From the NCBI GenBank assembly GCA_019233085.1, contig JAFAMT010000255.1:1-33477 (forward strand): 33,477 nt of DNA, given 5' to 3'. Shown here in pieces: positions 10,083 to 19,554 of this stretch; the first letter of the stretch is position 1; each line of letters opens with the position of its first letter. This stretch comes from Herbaspirillum sp. GTDB taxonomy: Bacteria; Pseudomonadota; Gammaproteobacteria; Burkholderiales; Burkholderiaceae_D. The notes under the pieces are model-generated. The model saw only the letters and a list, made by a program, of their open reading frames with translations. It ran no database searches and was not told the origin of the DNA. Position numbers and translations under genes: made by a program.

Positions 10083-10300
10083 TTTGGCCTGCTGGCCTTG
10101 CCTCGATGTTCCCCGGTGACCAGGCTTGTCGTACCTCATCTGGCTGTAGCAGTCAGAAACAACTATTTACGGCGAATTCCTGCACAATGGGGCCTGCAAA
10201 AAAATAAACCGCCGACGCCAGCGTCTACCTCGCTGCCAGCCCAGTCGGCCAGCGCGACGACCACAACCACGCAGCACAGAACAAGAGCAACAAGATCTTG

Positions 10301-12025
10301 ATGAAGCCAGTCCGTCTCCCCGCCGCAGCGACCAATGCGCTCCCGCGCGTGGCGCTGCTTGCGCTCGCCCTCCTCTATATCCTGCCCGGGCTGATCGGCC
10401 GCGACCCGTGGAAGAATGAGGACGCCACCAGCTTCGGCATCATGTGGACCATGGCCCACGGCGCCCTGTCGGACTGGCTCACGCCCAATGTGGCCGGCCT
10501 GCCGCTGCCCGCCGAGAGTCCGCTGGCCTACTGGTTCGGTGCCATCTGCATCAAGCTCTTCGGCTGGCTGCTCGGCGATCCGCTGGCCGCGCGGGTGTCC
10601 ACCATCGGCTGCTTCCTGGTCGGCTCGCTGTCGATCTGGTACACCACCTACCTGCTGGGCCGCCGCACCGAAGCCCAGCCCCTGAAGCTGGCCTTCGGTG
10701 GCCAGCCAGAACCCAAGGACTTCGGCCGTACGCTGGCCGATGGCGCCTTCCTGATCTATCTCGGCTTCCTCGGCTTGCTGCTGCATAGCCACGAAACCAG
10801 CCCCAAGACCCTGCAGATCGCCCTGGTGGCCTATGCCATGTATGGCGCCGCGCGCGTGTTCGACAAGTATCGCGCCCGTCATGCGCTATGGCTGGGCCTG
10901 GCGCTGGGCATGCTGGTGCTGACCTATGGCTGGGTATTGCCGGCGGCCGTGCTGGTCAGCCTGCTTGTGCTGGCGGCGGTGCGCAAGGATGGCCGTGCGG
11001 CCCTGCTGGTACTGGTGGTGGCGCTGCCGCTGGCCGCGCTCATCGTTGCGGCCTGGGTGATGGCGCTGCACACCCTGATCCCGCAGGAGGCCGCTGGCCA
11101 GTTCGATCTCTGGATGAGCTGGAACATCTACCAGTTGAACCGCCCCACGCTGTCCACCCTGGCCTTCCTGGGCAAGTACGGCGTCTGGTTCGCCTGGCCG
11201 GCCTGGCCCTTCGCCGGCTGGGCGCTGTATGCCTGGCGGCGCCAGCTGCGCTCGCTGCATATTGCCTTGCCGCTGGCCTTCCTGGTGCCGGTTACACTGC
11301 TGGTGCTGATCAATGTCCACACCGAAGAGGGCATGCTGCTGCCGCTGCTGCCGGCGCTGGCGATCCTGGCGGCCTTCGGCCTGCCCACCATGAAGCGCAG
11401 CGCCATCAATGCCGTGGACTGGTTCTCGGTGATGACACTGACGACCTCGGCGGCCTTCATCTGGATCGGCTGGATCGCCAAGGAAACCGGCTGGCCCAGC
11501 CAGATCGCGCGCAACGCCTACAAGCTGGCCCCCGGATTCAAACCCGGCTTTGCCTGGATCTCGCTGGTCATTGCCATTGCCGCCACGCTGGCCTGGATCG
11601 TGGTGGTGCACTGGCGTATCTCGCGCCGCCCCTCGGTATTGTGGCGCGCGGTGGTGCTGTCCTCGGGCGGCGTGATCCTGTGCTGGGTGCTGCTGATGAC
11701 GCTGTGGCTGCCCTGGGTCAACTACGGCAAGAGCTACGCGGGCGTTGCCGAGCAGATCGAGTCCAAACTGAGCTCGGTCAAGCAATGTGTGCAAAGCAAT
11801 GTCGGTCCGGCGCAGCGCGCCTCCTTCGCCTACTTCGGCCAGGTGCGCTTTGCCGACGAACGCGACCAGACCTGCGACTACCTGCTGCTGCAGGATGACA
11901 TCAGCAACCAGGATGCCTCCATCATGCTGCGTCAGTACCCCGGTTCCTGGCGCATGGTCTGGGAGGGCCGCCGGCCATCCGACCGCGACGAGCGCTTCCG
12001 CCTTTATCGCCGCGTCGGCGGCTAG
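10301..12025 (+). CDS. ArnT/GT39-like membrane glycosyltransferase family protein
   Basis: Multiple TM segments; N-terminal 'LPGLIGRDPWKNEDATSFGIMWTMAHG' and 'AGLPLPAESPLAYWFGAICIKLFG' resemble the acidic-loop region of ArnT-type glycosyltransferases. ATG at 10301 (track start 10298 uses TTG). Confidence 0.7.
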   Translation: MKPVRLPAAATNALPRVALLALALLYILPGLIGRDPWKNEDATSFGIMWTMAHGALSDWLTPNVAGLPLPAESPLAYWFGAICIKLFGWLLGDPLAARVSTIGCFLVGSLSIWYTTYLLGRRTEAQPLKLAFGGQPEPKDFGRTLADGAFLIYLGFLGLLLHSHETSPKTLQIALVAYAMYGAARVFDKYRARHALWLGLALGMLVLTYGWVLPAAVLVSLLVLAAVRKDGRAALLVLVVALPLAALIVAAWVMALHTLIPQEAAGQFDLWMSWNIYQLNRPTLSTLAFLGKYGVWFAWPAWPFAGWALYAWRRQLRSLHIALPLAFLVPVTLLVLINVHTEEGMLLPLLPALAILAAFGLPTMKRSAINAVDWFSVMTLTTSAAFIWIGWIAKETGWPSQIARNAYKLAPGFKPGFAWISLVIAIAATLAWIVVVHWRISRRPSVLWRAVVLSSGGVILCWVLLMTLWLPWVNYGKSYAGVAEQIESKLSSVKQCVQSNVGPAQRASFAYFGQVRFADERDQTCDYLLLQDDISNQDASIMLRQYPGSWRMVWEGRRPSDRDERFRLYRRVGG

Positions 12026-12054
12026 CCCGGCTGCACCCAAGCATCCCCGCGTAC

Positions 12055-13443
12055 GTGACCACCGAACTGCCCGCCCTCTCCTCCCGCCACCATGTCGGCC
12101 GCATCGCGCGGCTGGCCTGGCCGCTCCTGGTCGGCCAGCTGGCGCTGATCGCCAATGGCGTGATCGATACCGTGATGGTGTCGCGCTTCTCGGCGCTGGA
12201 CCTGGCGGCGCTGGCCCTGGGGGTATCGATCTATGTGAGCGTATTCGTGGGCCTCTCCGGTGTATTGCAGGCCTTGCAACCCACCATCGGCCAGCTCTTC
12301 GGCGCCGGTCGGCTGGGCGAGATCGGGCGTGAGGTCAAGCAGGGGTTGTGGCTGGCGCTGTTGCTCTCCATCGTGGGCGGGCTGGTGCTGCTGTTCTCGC
12401 CGGTCTTCCTGGCCTTTGCCAAGGCCCCGCCGGAGCTGGTCGAGAAAGCCACGCTCTACCTGCGCATCGAAGCACTGGCCTTGCCGGCCACGCTGTTCTT
12501 CCGCGTCTACTCGGCATTGAACACGGCCATGGCGCGGCCCAAGATGGTGATGGCCATCCAGGTCTGCGGCCTGCTGCTGAAGCTGCCCCTGAATGCCCTG
12601 CTGATCTTCGGCGGCCTGGGCTTGCCTGCCTTTGGTGGCCCCGGCTGCGCCATCGCCACCACCCTGATCGCCTGGCTGATGATGACGGTGGCCTGGCTGC
12701 TGGTGGCGCGACTGCCGGCCTACCGCCCGCTGAAGCTGTTTGGCAGCGGCTTCGTGGCACCGTCCTGGAAGATCCTGCGCACCCTCCTGTGGCTGGGCAT
12801 TCCCATCGGCCTGTCCTACTTCATCGAAGTGACCGCCTTCACCCTCATGGCGGTCTTCATCTCGCGCCTGGGCGCGGTGCCGGTGGCAGGACACCAGATC
12901 ACCGCCAATGTCGGCACGGTGCTCTACATGCTGCCGCTGTCCATCGCCAGCGCCACCAGCACCCTGGTGGCGCAAGCCATCGGTGCAGGCAACATGCAGG
13001 TGGCCAAGAAGATCGGCAATGCCGGCATCCGCCTGTCGATGTCGCTGTCGGTGTTGATCGGGATCATGGTCTGGTTCACGCGCGAGCACATTATCCACGC
13101 CTATACGCCCGACCCGCTCATCGTCGGCGCAGCGCTGCCGCTGTTCCTCTACATCGCCTTCTACCAGCTCTTCGATTCGCTGCAGGTGACCACCGCCTTC
13201 GTGCTGCGGGCCTACAAGGTGGCCGTGGTGCCGACCGTGATCTATGCCGTCACGCTATGGGGCGTGGGCCTGGGTGGAGGTTATCTGCTTGGGCTCGATC
13301 CGCTGGGATGGACGCCGGCGGCATTGCGCGGCCCTGCCGGATTCTGGCTGGCCAACAGCGCCAGCCTGGGCCTGGTGGGTGCCGGCCTGCTGGCCTACCT
13401 GCGCCTGATCCAGCGCCGCGCCATCCACGCCGCTAAGGCCTGA
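12055..13443 (+). CDS. MATE family efflux transporter
   Basis: ARLAWPLLVGQLALIANGVIDTVMVSRFSALDLAALALG... with 12-TM pattern and 'MLPLSIASATSTLVAQAIGAGN' signature; GTG start. Confidence 0.92.
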   Translation: MTTELPALSSRHHVGRIARLAWPLLVGQLALIANGVIDTVMVSRFSALDLAALALGVSIYVSVFVGLSGVLQALQPTIGQLFGAGRLGEIGREVKQGLWLALLLSIVGGLVLLFSPVFLAFAKAPPELVEKATLYLRIEALALPATLFFRVYSALNTAMARPKMVMAIQVCGLLLKLPLNALLIFGGLGLPAFGGPGCAIATTLIAWLMMTVAWLLVARLPAYRPLKLFGSGFVAPSWKILRTLLWLGIPIGLSYFIEVTAFTLMAVFISRLGAVPVAGHQITANVGTVLYMLPLSIASATSTLVAQAIGAGNMQVAKKIGNAGIRLSMSLSVLIGIMVWFTREHIIHAYTPDPLIVGAALPLFLYIAFYQLFDSLQVTTAFVLRAYKVAVVPTVIYAVTLWGVGLGGGYLLGLDPLGWTPAALRGPAGFWLANSASLGLVGAGLLAYLRLIQRRAIHAAKA

Positions 13444-15532
13444 CCGCAGTCCCCGCGAAGAGATCATCATTGCTGGCCGCCAGCAGGCCCGGCACGGTCG
13501 GGGCCTCGGCCGGCCGCCCCAGCAGGAAGCCCTGCACCTGGTCGCAATGCAGCAGCTGCAGTTCGCGCAACTGTCCCTCGGTCTCCACGCCTTCGGCCAC
13601 CACTTCCATCTGCAAGGCGTGCGCCAGCGCGATGATGGCTGCCACGATGGCACGACCGGAGTGGTCTTCCAGGTCCAGGCGCGAGGTAAAGAAGCGATCG
13701 ATCTTGACCTGCCTGCAATGGAACTGCGCCAGGTAGGCCAGGCTGGAATAGCCGGTGCCGAAGTCATCGATGGCGATATCGAAACCCAGCGCCTGCAGTT
13801 CGCCAATGACGCGCGTGCTGCACTCCACATCCTTCATCGCCGCCGTTTCCGTGATCTCGAACATCAGCCGCTGCGGCGCAATACCGGTCCTGCCGACCAC
13901 GCTGATGACGCGTTCCACCAGGGCGCTGCGCATCTGCAGCGGCGACAGGTTCAGCGCCACCTTGACAGGCTTGACCCCGGCCGCATCCCAATGAGCGATC
14001 TGCGTGCAGACGGCATTGAGCACCCAGTCGCCAATGGGCAGGATCTGGCCGGAGCGTTCGGCGATGGGGATGAATTCGGTCGGCGCCATCTCGCCCAGCT
14101 CGGGATGGGTCCAGCGCAACAATGCCTCCAGCCCGGTCAGCTCCTTGCTGGCGCCACGATACTTGGGCTGGAAGTGCAGGCGGAACTGCTGCCGTTCGAT
14201 GGCCTCCTGCAAGGCGTGGCGTACCTGCAGGTGGCGCATGGCGCTGGCATGCATGGCCGGCTCGAAGAAGCGATAGGTATTGCGGCCGCTCTGCTTGGCC
14301 TCGTACATGGCGGCATCGGCATTCTTCATCAGGGTATCGACCGTATCACCGCTGTTGGGATAGACGGCGATGCCGATGCTGGAGGTCACCCGCAGGGTGG
14401 CTTCCTCGATGTGGAAATCCTGGCGCAGCGCGGCCAGGATGTTTTCCGAGAGATGCTCCACCACTTCCGGCGAGGCCAGGTTGCTGACCACCACCACGAA
14501 CTCGTCACCACCGATACGCGCCACCATGTCTTCCCCGCGGATGCAGTCGCGGATGCGCTGCGCCACCGCCACCAGCAAGCCATCGCCGACGGCGTGGCCG
14601 AGCGAGTCGTTGATAGCCTTGAACCCATCCAGGTCCATGAACAGTACCGCAAAGGGCTTGCCGCTGCGGCGCGCCACCTGCACCGCATGATGGATGCGAT
14701 CCGACAGCAGGGCGCGGTTGGGCAGGCCCGTGAGCACATCGTGGGTGGCAAAGTGCAGCAGCTTGTCATTGGTGCGGCCAACGATCTTCTTGAGTACGTC
14801 GTTGCGTTGCGCCCCGCTGATGACCAGGGCCAGTGCCATGCCCAGGAAGGCCAGGAACACGATGCCATTGACCATATGCTCGCGCACGACGCTGTGCACG
14901 CCCATGCTGACGGCCTGTACATCGATGACCAGTGCCCGCAGGCCGGCAGCGGCACTGGCCACCAGGCCGACCCCGACCAGCGATGCCGCCAGCACACGCC
15001 GTGCCTGCTGCGAGTTGAGCGAGCCGCTCATGGGCTTGCGACCGTTGCTGGCCGAGAACAATGCCACCATGAAGATCGCCACCAGCTCGGTCACCGCCAG
15101 GGCCAGCACCAGCAGGAAGGTCTGGTATTGCAGCGCCGGGGTGAGCTGCAAAGACTTGAGCAGGATGTGGAAGGCGGCATTGACGGCCGCGCCGATGCAC
15201 AGCCCACCGATGAGCAGGCGCGCCGGATGAGGTCGACGCAATCCGCTCAGGTGCATCAGGTAGAAGGCACTGCCCAGGCACAGCAGCAGGGCCAGCACCG
15301 AGAGCCGCACCTCGAAGCCCAACGCGATGGGCAGGCGCAGCGCGGCTACCGTCAGCTGCAATGCGCCCCAGATCCCCAGGCCAAGCACCAGGGCGCCCAG
15401 GGACAGCCACAGGCGGCGATGCGGCGCCTCCTGAATCACGATGCGCTCGGCAACCTCCAGCGCAGCATAGGCCGACAGGCTGACGACCAGCAAGGCAAAC
15501 GCCAACAGCAGGAAATGAAAGGAACCTGACAT
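13433..15532 (-). CDS. Diguanylate cyclase/phosphodiesterase (GGDEF-EAL) with N-terminal 7-TM-like sensor domain
   Basis: 'RGEDMVARIGGDEFVVV' (GGDEF with RxxD I-site 5 aa upstream), 'LTGLEALLRWTHP' (EAL), 'IDDFGTGYSSL', 'EGVETEGQ', 'QGFLLGRP'. Start MSGSFHFLLLAF at 15532 preferred over 15667. Confidence 0.93.
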   Translation of the reverse strand: MSGSFHFLLLAFALLVVSLSAYAALEVAERIVIQEAPHRRLWLSLGALVLGLGIWGALQLTVAALRLPIALGFEVRLSVLALLLCLGSAFYLMHLSGLRRPHPARLLIGGLCIGAAVNAAFHILLKSLQLTPALQYQTFLLVLALAVTELVAIFMVALFSASNGRKPMSGSLNSQQARRVLAASLVGVGLVASAAAGLRALVIDVQAVSMGVHSVVREHMVNGIVFLAFLGMALALVISGAQRNDVLKKIVGRTNDKLLHFATHDVLTGLPNRALLSDRIHHAVQVARRSGKPFAVLFMDLDGFKAINDSLGHAVGDGLLVAVAQRIRDCIRGEDMVARIGGDEFVVVVSNLASPEVVEHLSENILAALRQDFHIEEATLRVTSSIGIAVYPNSGDTVDTLMKNADAAMYEAKQSGRNTYRFFEPAMHASAMRHLQVRHALQEAIERQQFRLHFQPKYRGASKELTGLEALLRWTHPELGEMAPTEFIPIAERSGQILPIGDWVLNAVCTQIAHWDAAGVKPVKVALNLSPLQMRSALVERVISVVGRTGIAPQRLMFEITETAAMKDVECSTRVIGELQALGFDIAIDDFGTGYSSLAYLAQFHCRQVKIDRFFTSRLDLEDHSGRAIVAAIIALAHALQMEVVAEGVETEGQLRELQLLHCDQVQGFLLGRPAEAPTVPGLLAASNDDLFAGTAVRP

Positions 15533-16485
15533 GCGTAGAACCCGGACTCGTTTGCGCCCTGTCCACACGGGCCATCGCTGGCAGCCCGCAGGAAATGACG
15601 CCTGCACGGTATCGCGGCCATTCCGCTCCTGTTGCACTGTCCCCATCATCGATGGCAACGGCGGCACATCAGGGCGTCAGTCGATCCACCGCTGCGGGGG
15701 CAACGGGTCGCCGCGTTCCAACCGGTACCGGGGGTGCAAAGGATGCAGCGCATCAAGATACGCCGCCCCGTCATGCAGCCGCCGATTCCGGGGATATCAA
15801 AAAGTTACGTAACTAAAAGACTGAAAGACTATTAGGCTGATGAGGCCGATGAGGCTAAAAGGCCAAACAAGGATGCTGCTGACTTCGTTGCTTATTCGTC
15901 TTGGTTCAAACAGCTTGTGTCTGCCTCGGGATCCCGGCGGGCAATGACATCCTGCAAAGGACATCCCGCAAAGAGATCTGATTGTCTAACAAATTAACAT
16001 CCCCAGCAGATGGGAAAAATATCGGTTCTGCATTTCCATCCGGGCCGATCTCCCCCTTCGGCACCCCGCTATTCTAGCCGCTTCAAGACGAAAAAACCGT
16101 TATGCGATGCAGGTGTAGCGATGATCCGGCCTGTCTCGCAAGGGACACAAAAATTAAAAAAAAGTTAATGAATCACTGACGGCATGCCGCAACTGGACTG
16201 ACAATGGAGCAAGAAGATCAATCCCCACCTGCGTCCGACAAGCCCTTGGTGAGTCGCAGTGATGCACCGTTTTGGTCCACGGCCTGTTACGTACTTGAAG
16301 TGGCCTGATGACCTGACATCCACCCCCACCAAGAGCCAACTTGATCGGCCTGCACAGTTGATCCACCATCGCATCGGAGACTTGCGCATGGCTACCTCAC
16401 TGCTCACCGCAATCACTTACCAGCCTTGCCTGGCGCGGACTTCAGGCCGACCTGTTCGGCGACGACGATCATCCGCTCCAGCCCA

Positions 16486-16533
16486 GTGATTATAAATCAC
16501 GTTTGCGGCGTAACTCATCTCAAACGCAAACGT
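16486..16533 (+). promoter_or_regulatory. Candidate operator/promoter region of the XRE-like regulator
   Basis: GTGATT-ATA-AATCAC (16486-16500) overlapping a TATAAA -10-like hexamer, followed by perfect 9-bp inverted repeat ACGTTTGCG (16499-16507)/CGCAAACGT (16525-16533); ATG at 16570. Confidence 0.5.
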
Positions 16534-16569
16534 ACCCCGAAAAGCTCTACGTCAAAGTACCTTCCAAAC

Positions 16570-17022
16570 ATGGAAACCGCCAATCAAAAATTCGCCAAGC
16601 GCTTGCGCGCCGCGATGGAAAAAGCAGGATACGAACCCAAGCCCGCCGTCCTGGAACGGGAATTCAATCTCAGATACTGGGGCAAGCCGATGACGCTGCA
16701 CGGCGTGCGTCGCTGGCTGTTGGGCGAATCGATGCCCAAGCAGGACAAGCTGGAGACGCTGGCCGAATGGCTCATCGTCACGCCCCAGCACCTGCGCTTC
16801 GGCGAAGAGATCGGCAAGCGCATCGACAAGCGCCGCGCCCGCTGGGAAGAGGCGATCGGCTACCGCGAGCGCGAGGCCTTCGAAGCCTTCATCAACCTGC
16901 CTGCGCCGCAGCGCAAGATCGTCAAGGAAGTGATCTTCGCGTTTTCACAAGCGGTTGCCAGCGCGCCAGAGAAAGCGGCGGCGTCGGCAAAAACGGGCAC
17001 CCGGCGCCGCACCCGAAACTGA
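16570..17022 (+). CDS. Small XRE/Cro-CI-like helix-turn-helix regulator
   Basis: METANQKFAKRLRAAMEKAGYEPKPAVLEREFNLRYWGKPMTLHGVRRWLLGESMPKQDKLETLAEWLIVTPQHLRFGEE: HTH pattern followed by the '...P..dkLetLAewL.v....L.fG' signature. Internal ATG at 16570. Confidence 0.75.
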   Translation: METANQKFAKRLRAAMEKAGYEPKPAVLEREFNLRYWGKPMTLHGVRRWLLGESMPKQDKLETLAEWLIVTPQHLRFGEEIGKRIDKRRARWEEAIGYREREAFEAFINLPAPQRKIVKEVIFAFSQAVASAPEKAAASAKTGTRRRTRN

Positions 17023-17107
17023 CCGCAAGGTCTCCCGGCGCTTCTTACTCGTCCCTCCGATTGGCGATCCCTTCTCCCCCGGGATCCTGACTTCTTCTCC
17101 CGCCTCA

Positions 17108-17138
17108 CGGCCGCATGGCCGGCATTTTTTCCTTTTTT
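17108..17138 (+). terminator. Possible terminator after the XRE-like gene
   Basis: CGGCC-GCAT-GGCCG followed by GCATTTTTTCCTTTTTTT; short 5-bp stem. Confidence 0.5.
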
Positions 17139-17230
17139 TACCGTCCTGGCGCAGCACGCGATCCTGTCATCCTGTCAGCTTCCCGCTGCACAAGAGAGCC
17201 TGTGGCAATTCGTCCACGCCGGCCCCGATG

Positions 17231-18244
17231 TCATGCACGCCGCGCAATGCGACCTGCAACCTCGGCACAATGCTCGACCTGCTCGGCGATGGCCTCGGGC
17301 ACCGGCCGCCGGCCGTCGAGCACCTCGGCGATCCAGGCTGCTGTGGTGACGGCATCGCGGCCCTCCGGCAGGTCCGGCAAGTCCTCGGCCACGGTCTGCT
17401 TTTCCACCAGCACGGTTTTCTGACCAAAGCTGAACCAGTCGATGCGCTGGGCGCGGCGCGCATTGGCGACGGTCTCGCCTTCGGTGCCGCGCATGAGGAA
17501 GATATCGCCGCGTCCATGCGGCGCCGCATGGGCGAAGTAATCGCTGAGCATGGCCAGGTATTCGGGATGGGTGTATGACGTCAGACGCAATGCAGCTTGC
17601 GCAAACGGTTGCGCGATCTTCACCAGCGTATGAGTGGAGTTGCGCACACCCAGGCGCGCGCGCATGCCCAGCAGTCGCGCGAGCTTGGGCGAGAGGACCT
17701 CGATGGGGATGAAGGCCGGCTGGCCCGAGGCCATCAAGGCTTCGGCCTCGCCAACGCTGGTGGCGTGGGCGATGCCTAGCGCACTGAAGATCTCGGCGCT
17801 GGTCACGCGGTGCGCATCGTGGGTCACGCCGTGCATCAGTACCGGCACGCCGCGACGCACCAGCAGCATGCACAGCAGCGGTGTCAGGTTGGCCATCTTG
17901 CGCGAGCCGTTGTAGCTGGGCAGCACCACCGGTGCGTAAGGGCCGGGCGGCGCCTGCAAGGGCGTGAAGGAGGCTTCGGCGGCGTCCAGGAAGCCGGCGA
18001 TTTCCTGCACCGACTCGCCCTTGATGCGCATGGAAAGCAGGATGGCGCCCAGTTCCAGATCAGCGACGCGACCGTCGAGCATGGCCTGGTACATGCTGCG
18101 CGCATCCTCGCGCGAGAGGCTGCGCGCGCCGTCCTTGCCGCGTCCTATCTCCTTGATGAAGGGGGCTGCTGCAAACGATTGCGTATCGGCGTGGGCAAGC
18201 TCGACGGCCTCGGCCGGAGCAGATGGGGGGGCTTGTTTTGACAT
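17231..18244 (-). CDS. ybiB: YbiB-like DNA-binding protein (anthranilate phosphoribosyltransferase/TrpD2 fold)
   Basis: FIKEIGRGKDGARSLSREDARSMYQAMLDGRVADLELGAILLSMRIKGESVQEIAGFLDAAE...PVVLPSYNGSRKMANLTPLLCMLLVRRGVPVLMHG; start MSKQAPP at 18244. Confidence 0.85.
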   Translation of the reverse strand: MSKQAPPSAPAEAVELAHADTQSFAAAPFIKEIGRGKDGARSLSREDARSMYQAMLDGRVADLELGAILLSMRIKGESVQEIAGFLDAAEASFTPLQAPPGPYAPVVLPSYNGSRKMANLTPLLCMLLVRRGVPVLMHGVTHDAHRVTSAEIFSALGIAHATSVGEAEALMASGQPAFIPIEVLSPKLARLLGMRARLGVRNSTHTLVKIAQPFAQAALRLTSYTHPEYLAMLSDYFAHAAPHGRGDIFLMRGTEGETVANARRAQRIDWFSFGQKTVLVEKQTVAEDLPDLPEGRDAVTTAAWIAEVLDGRRPVPEAIAEQVEHCAEVAGRIARRA

Positions 18245-18383
18245 GGCCGAAGGGTACACCAAAAACCCGCTGCCCCACACAGGCCGGGCGCCCCGGGCGG
18301 GCTTTCCATTACAATAGCGGCTTTCCCTGCAGCCTAGGCCGCCTGCCCTCCGGCTGGGGCGGCTGTCTCATTAAAGTCCATCC

Positions 18384-19442
18384 ATGTTAGTTCTCGGCGT
18401 CGAATCCTCCTGTGACGAAACCGGCCTCGCTCTGTATGACACCGAGCGCGGCCTGCTGGCCCATGCCCTGCATTCGCAGATCGCCATGCACCAGGAATAT
18501 GGCGGCGTCGTGCCCGAGCTGGCCTCGCGCGACCACATCCGTCGCGCCATCCCGCTGCTCAGGCAGACCCTGGCCGAGGCCGGCACCGCACCCCACGAGA
18601 TCGACGCCATCGCCTATACCCAGGGCCCCGGCCTGGCCGGCGCATTGCTGGTGGGCGCCTCGGTGGCCTGCGGCCTGGGGCTGGCGCTGGACAAGCCGGT
18701 GCTGGGCATCCATCACCTCGAAGGCCACCTGCTCTCGCCGCTGCTGGCCAGCAAGCCGCCGCGCTTTCCCTTCATCGCCCTGCTGGTCTCGGGCGGCCAT
18801 ACGCAATTGATGCGCGTGGATGGCGTGGGCCGCTATGAGTTGCTGGGGGAGACCCTGGACGACGCCGCCGGCGAAGCCTTCGACAAGTCGGCCAAGCTGC
18901 TCGGCCTGGGCTATCCGGGCGGACCGGCGATCTCGCGCCTGGCCGAGTTCGGCGACCCGAACGCCTACCAGCTGCCGCGCCCCATGCTGCACTCCAAGAA
19001 CCTCGATTTCAGCTTCTCGGGCCTGAAGACGGCCGTGCTCACCGTGGTCAAGCAACACGGCAAGCTCGACAGCAACCTGTGCGAACAGGACAAGGCCAAC
19101 ATCGCGCGCGGCTTCGTGGACGCCATCGTGGACGTCCTGGTGGCCAAGTGCATGACCGCGCTCAAGCAGACCAACCTCAAGCGCCTGGTCATTGCCGGTG
19201 GCGTGGGCGCCAATGCCCAGCTGCGCGAGGCCTTGAACGCGGCCGCCGCCAAGCACCGCTACGAGGTCTTCTATCCCGAGCTGCAGTTCTGCACCGACAA
19301 TGGCGCCATGATCGCCTTCGCCGGCGCGATGCGCCTGCGCGAGGAACCCGGTGCGGCGCGGCGGGAGTACGGATTCGGCGTGCGCCCGCGCTGGCCGCTG
19401 GATGAATTGCGACCGCCGCAGGCCAGCCCGGCGGCGACGTAA
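18384..19442 (+). CDS. tsaD: tRNA N6-adenosine threonylcarbamoyltransferase TsaD
   Basis: [19 protein letters not shown]...[12 protein letters not shown]...GGHTQLM...[13 protein letters not shown]...[10 protein letters not shown]; metal-binding HxEGH. Confidence 0.97.
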   Translation: MLVLGVESSCDETGLALYDTERGLLAHALHSQIAMHQEYGGVVPELASRDHIRRAIPLLRQTLAEAGTAPHEIDAIAYTQGPGLAGALLVGASVACGLGLALDKPVLGIHHLEGHLLSPLLASKPPRFPFIALLVSGGHTQLMRVDGVGRYELLGETLDDAAGEAFDKSAKLLGLGYPGGPAISRLAEFGDPNAYQLPRPMLHSKNLDFSFSGLKTAVLTVVKQHGKLDSNLCEQDKANIARGFVDAIVDVLVAKCMTALKQTNLKRLVIAGGVGANAQLREALNAAAAKHRYEVFYPELQFCTDNGAMIAFAGAMRLREEPGAARREYGFGVRPRWPLDELRPPQASPAAT

Positions 19443-19554
19443 ATCATTTATAGAATTGGGATGGACAAGAAAATGGCCGCTTGATGCGTAAAGCCGTTCA
19501 GTTAAGCTTGTAGCCAGCCCAGAAGCCTGCTTCGACCTTGATTGCGCCACCGCT

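Noticed and set aside
13547-15529. 660-aa plus-strand ORF opposite the GGDEF-EAL gene
   Set aside because: Antisense shadow ORF rich in H/Q/G/R with no domain signature; the minus strand encodes intact GGDEF and EAL motifs.
15835-15870. CTGATGA...AAAA pattern resembling a hammerhead ribozyme core
   Set aside because: CTGATGA is present but the required GAAA segment and a consistent stem III with cleavage site are missing; better seen as a short GGCYGATGA tandem.
16154-16480. Possible transposase remnant in the gap before the XRE-like gene
   Set aside because: I translated the small ORFs on both strands and could not match any IS family motif with confidence.
16486-16500. GTGATTATAAATCAC as a CRP/FNR site
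   Set aside because: Spacing between GTGA and TCAC is 7, not the 6 of CRP sites, and it lacks the TTGAT-N4-ATCAA form of FNR; kept only as an unassigned palindrome.
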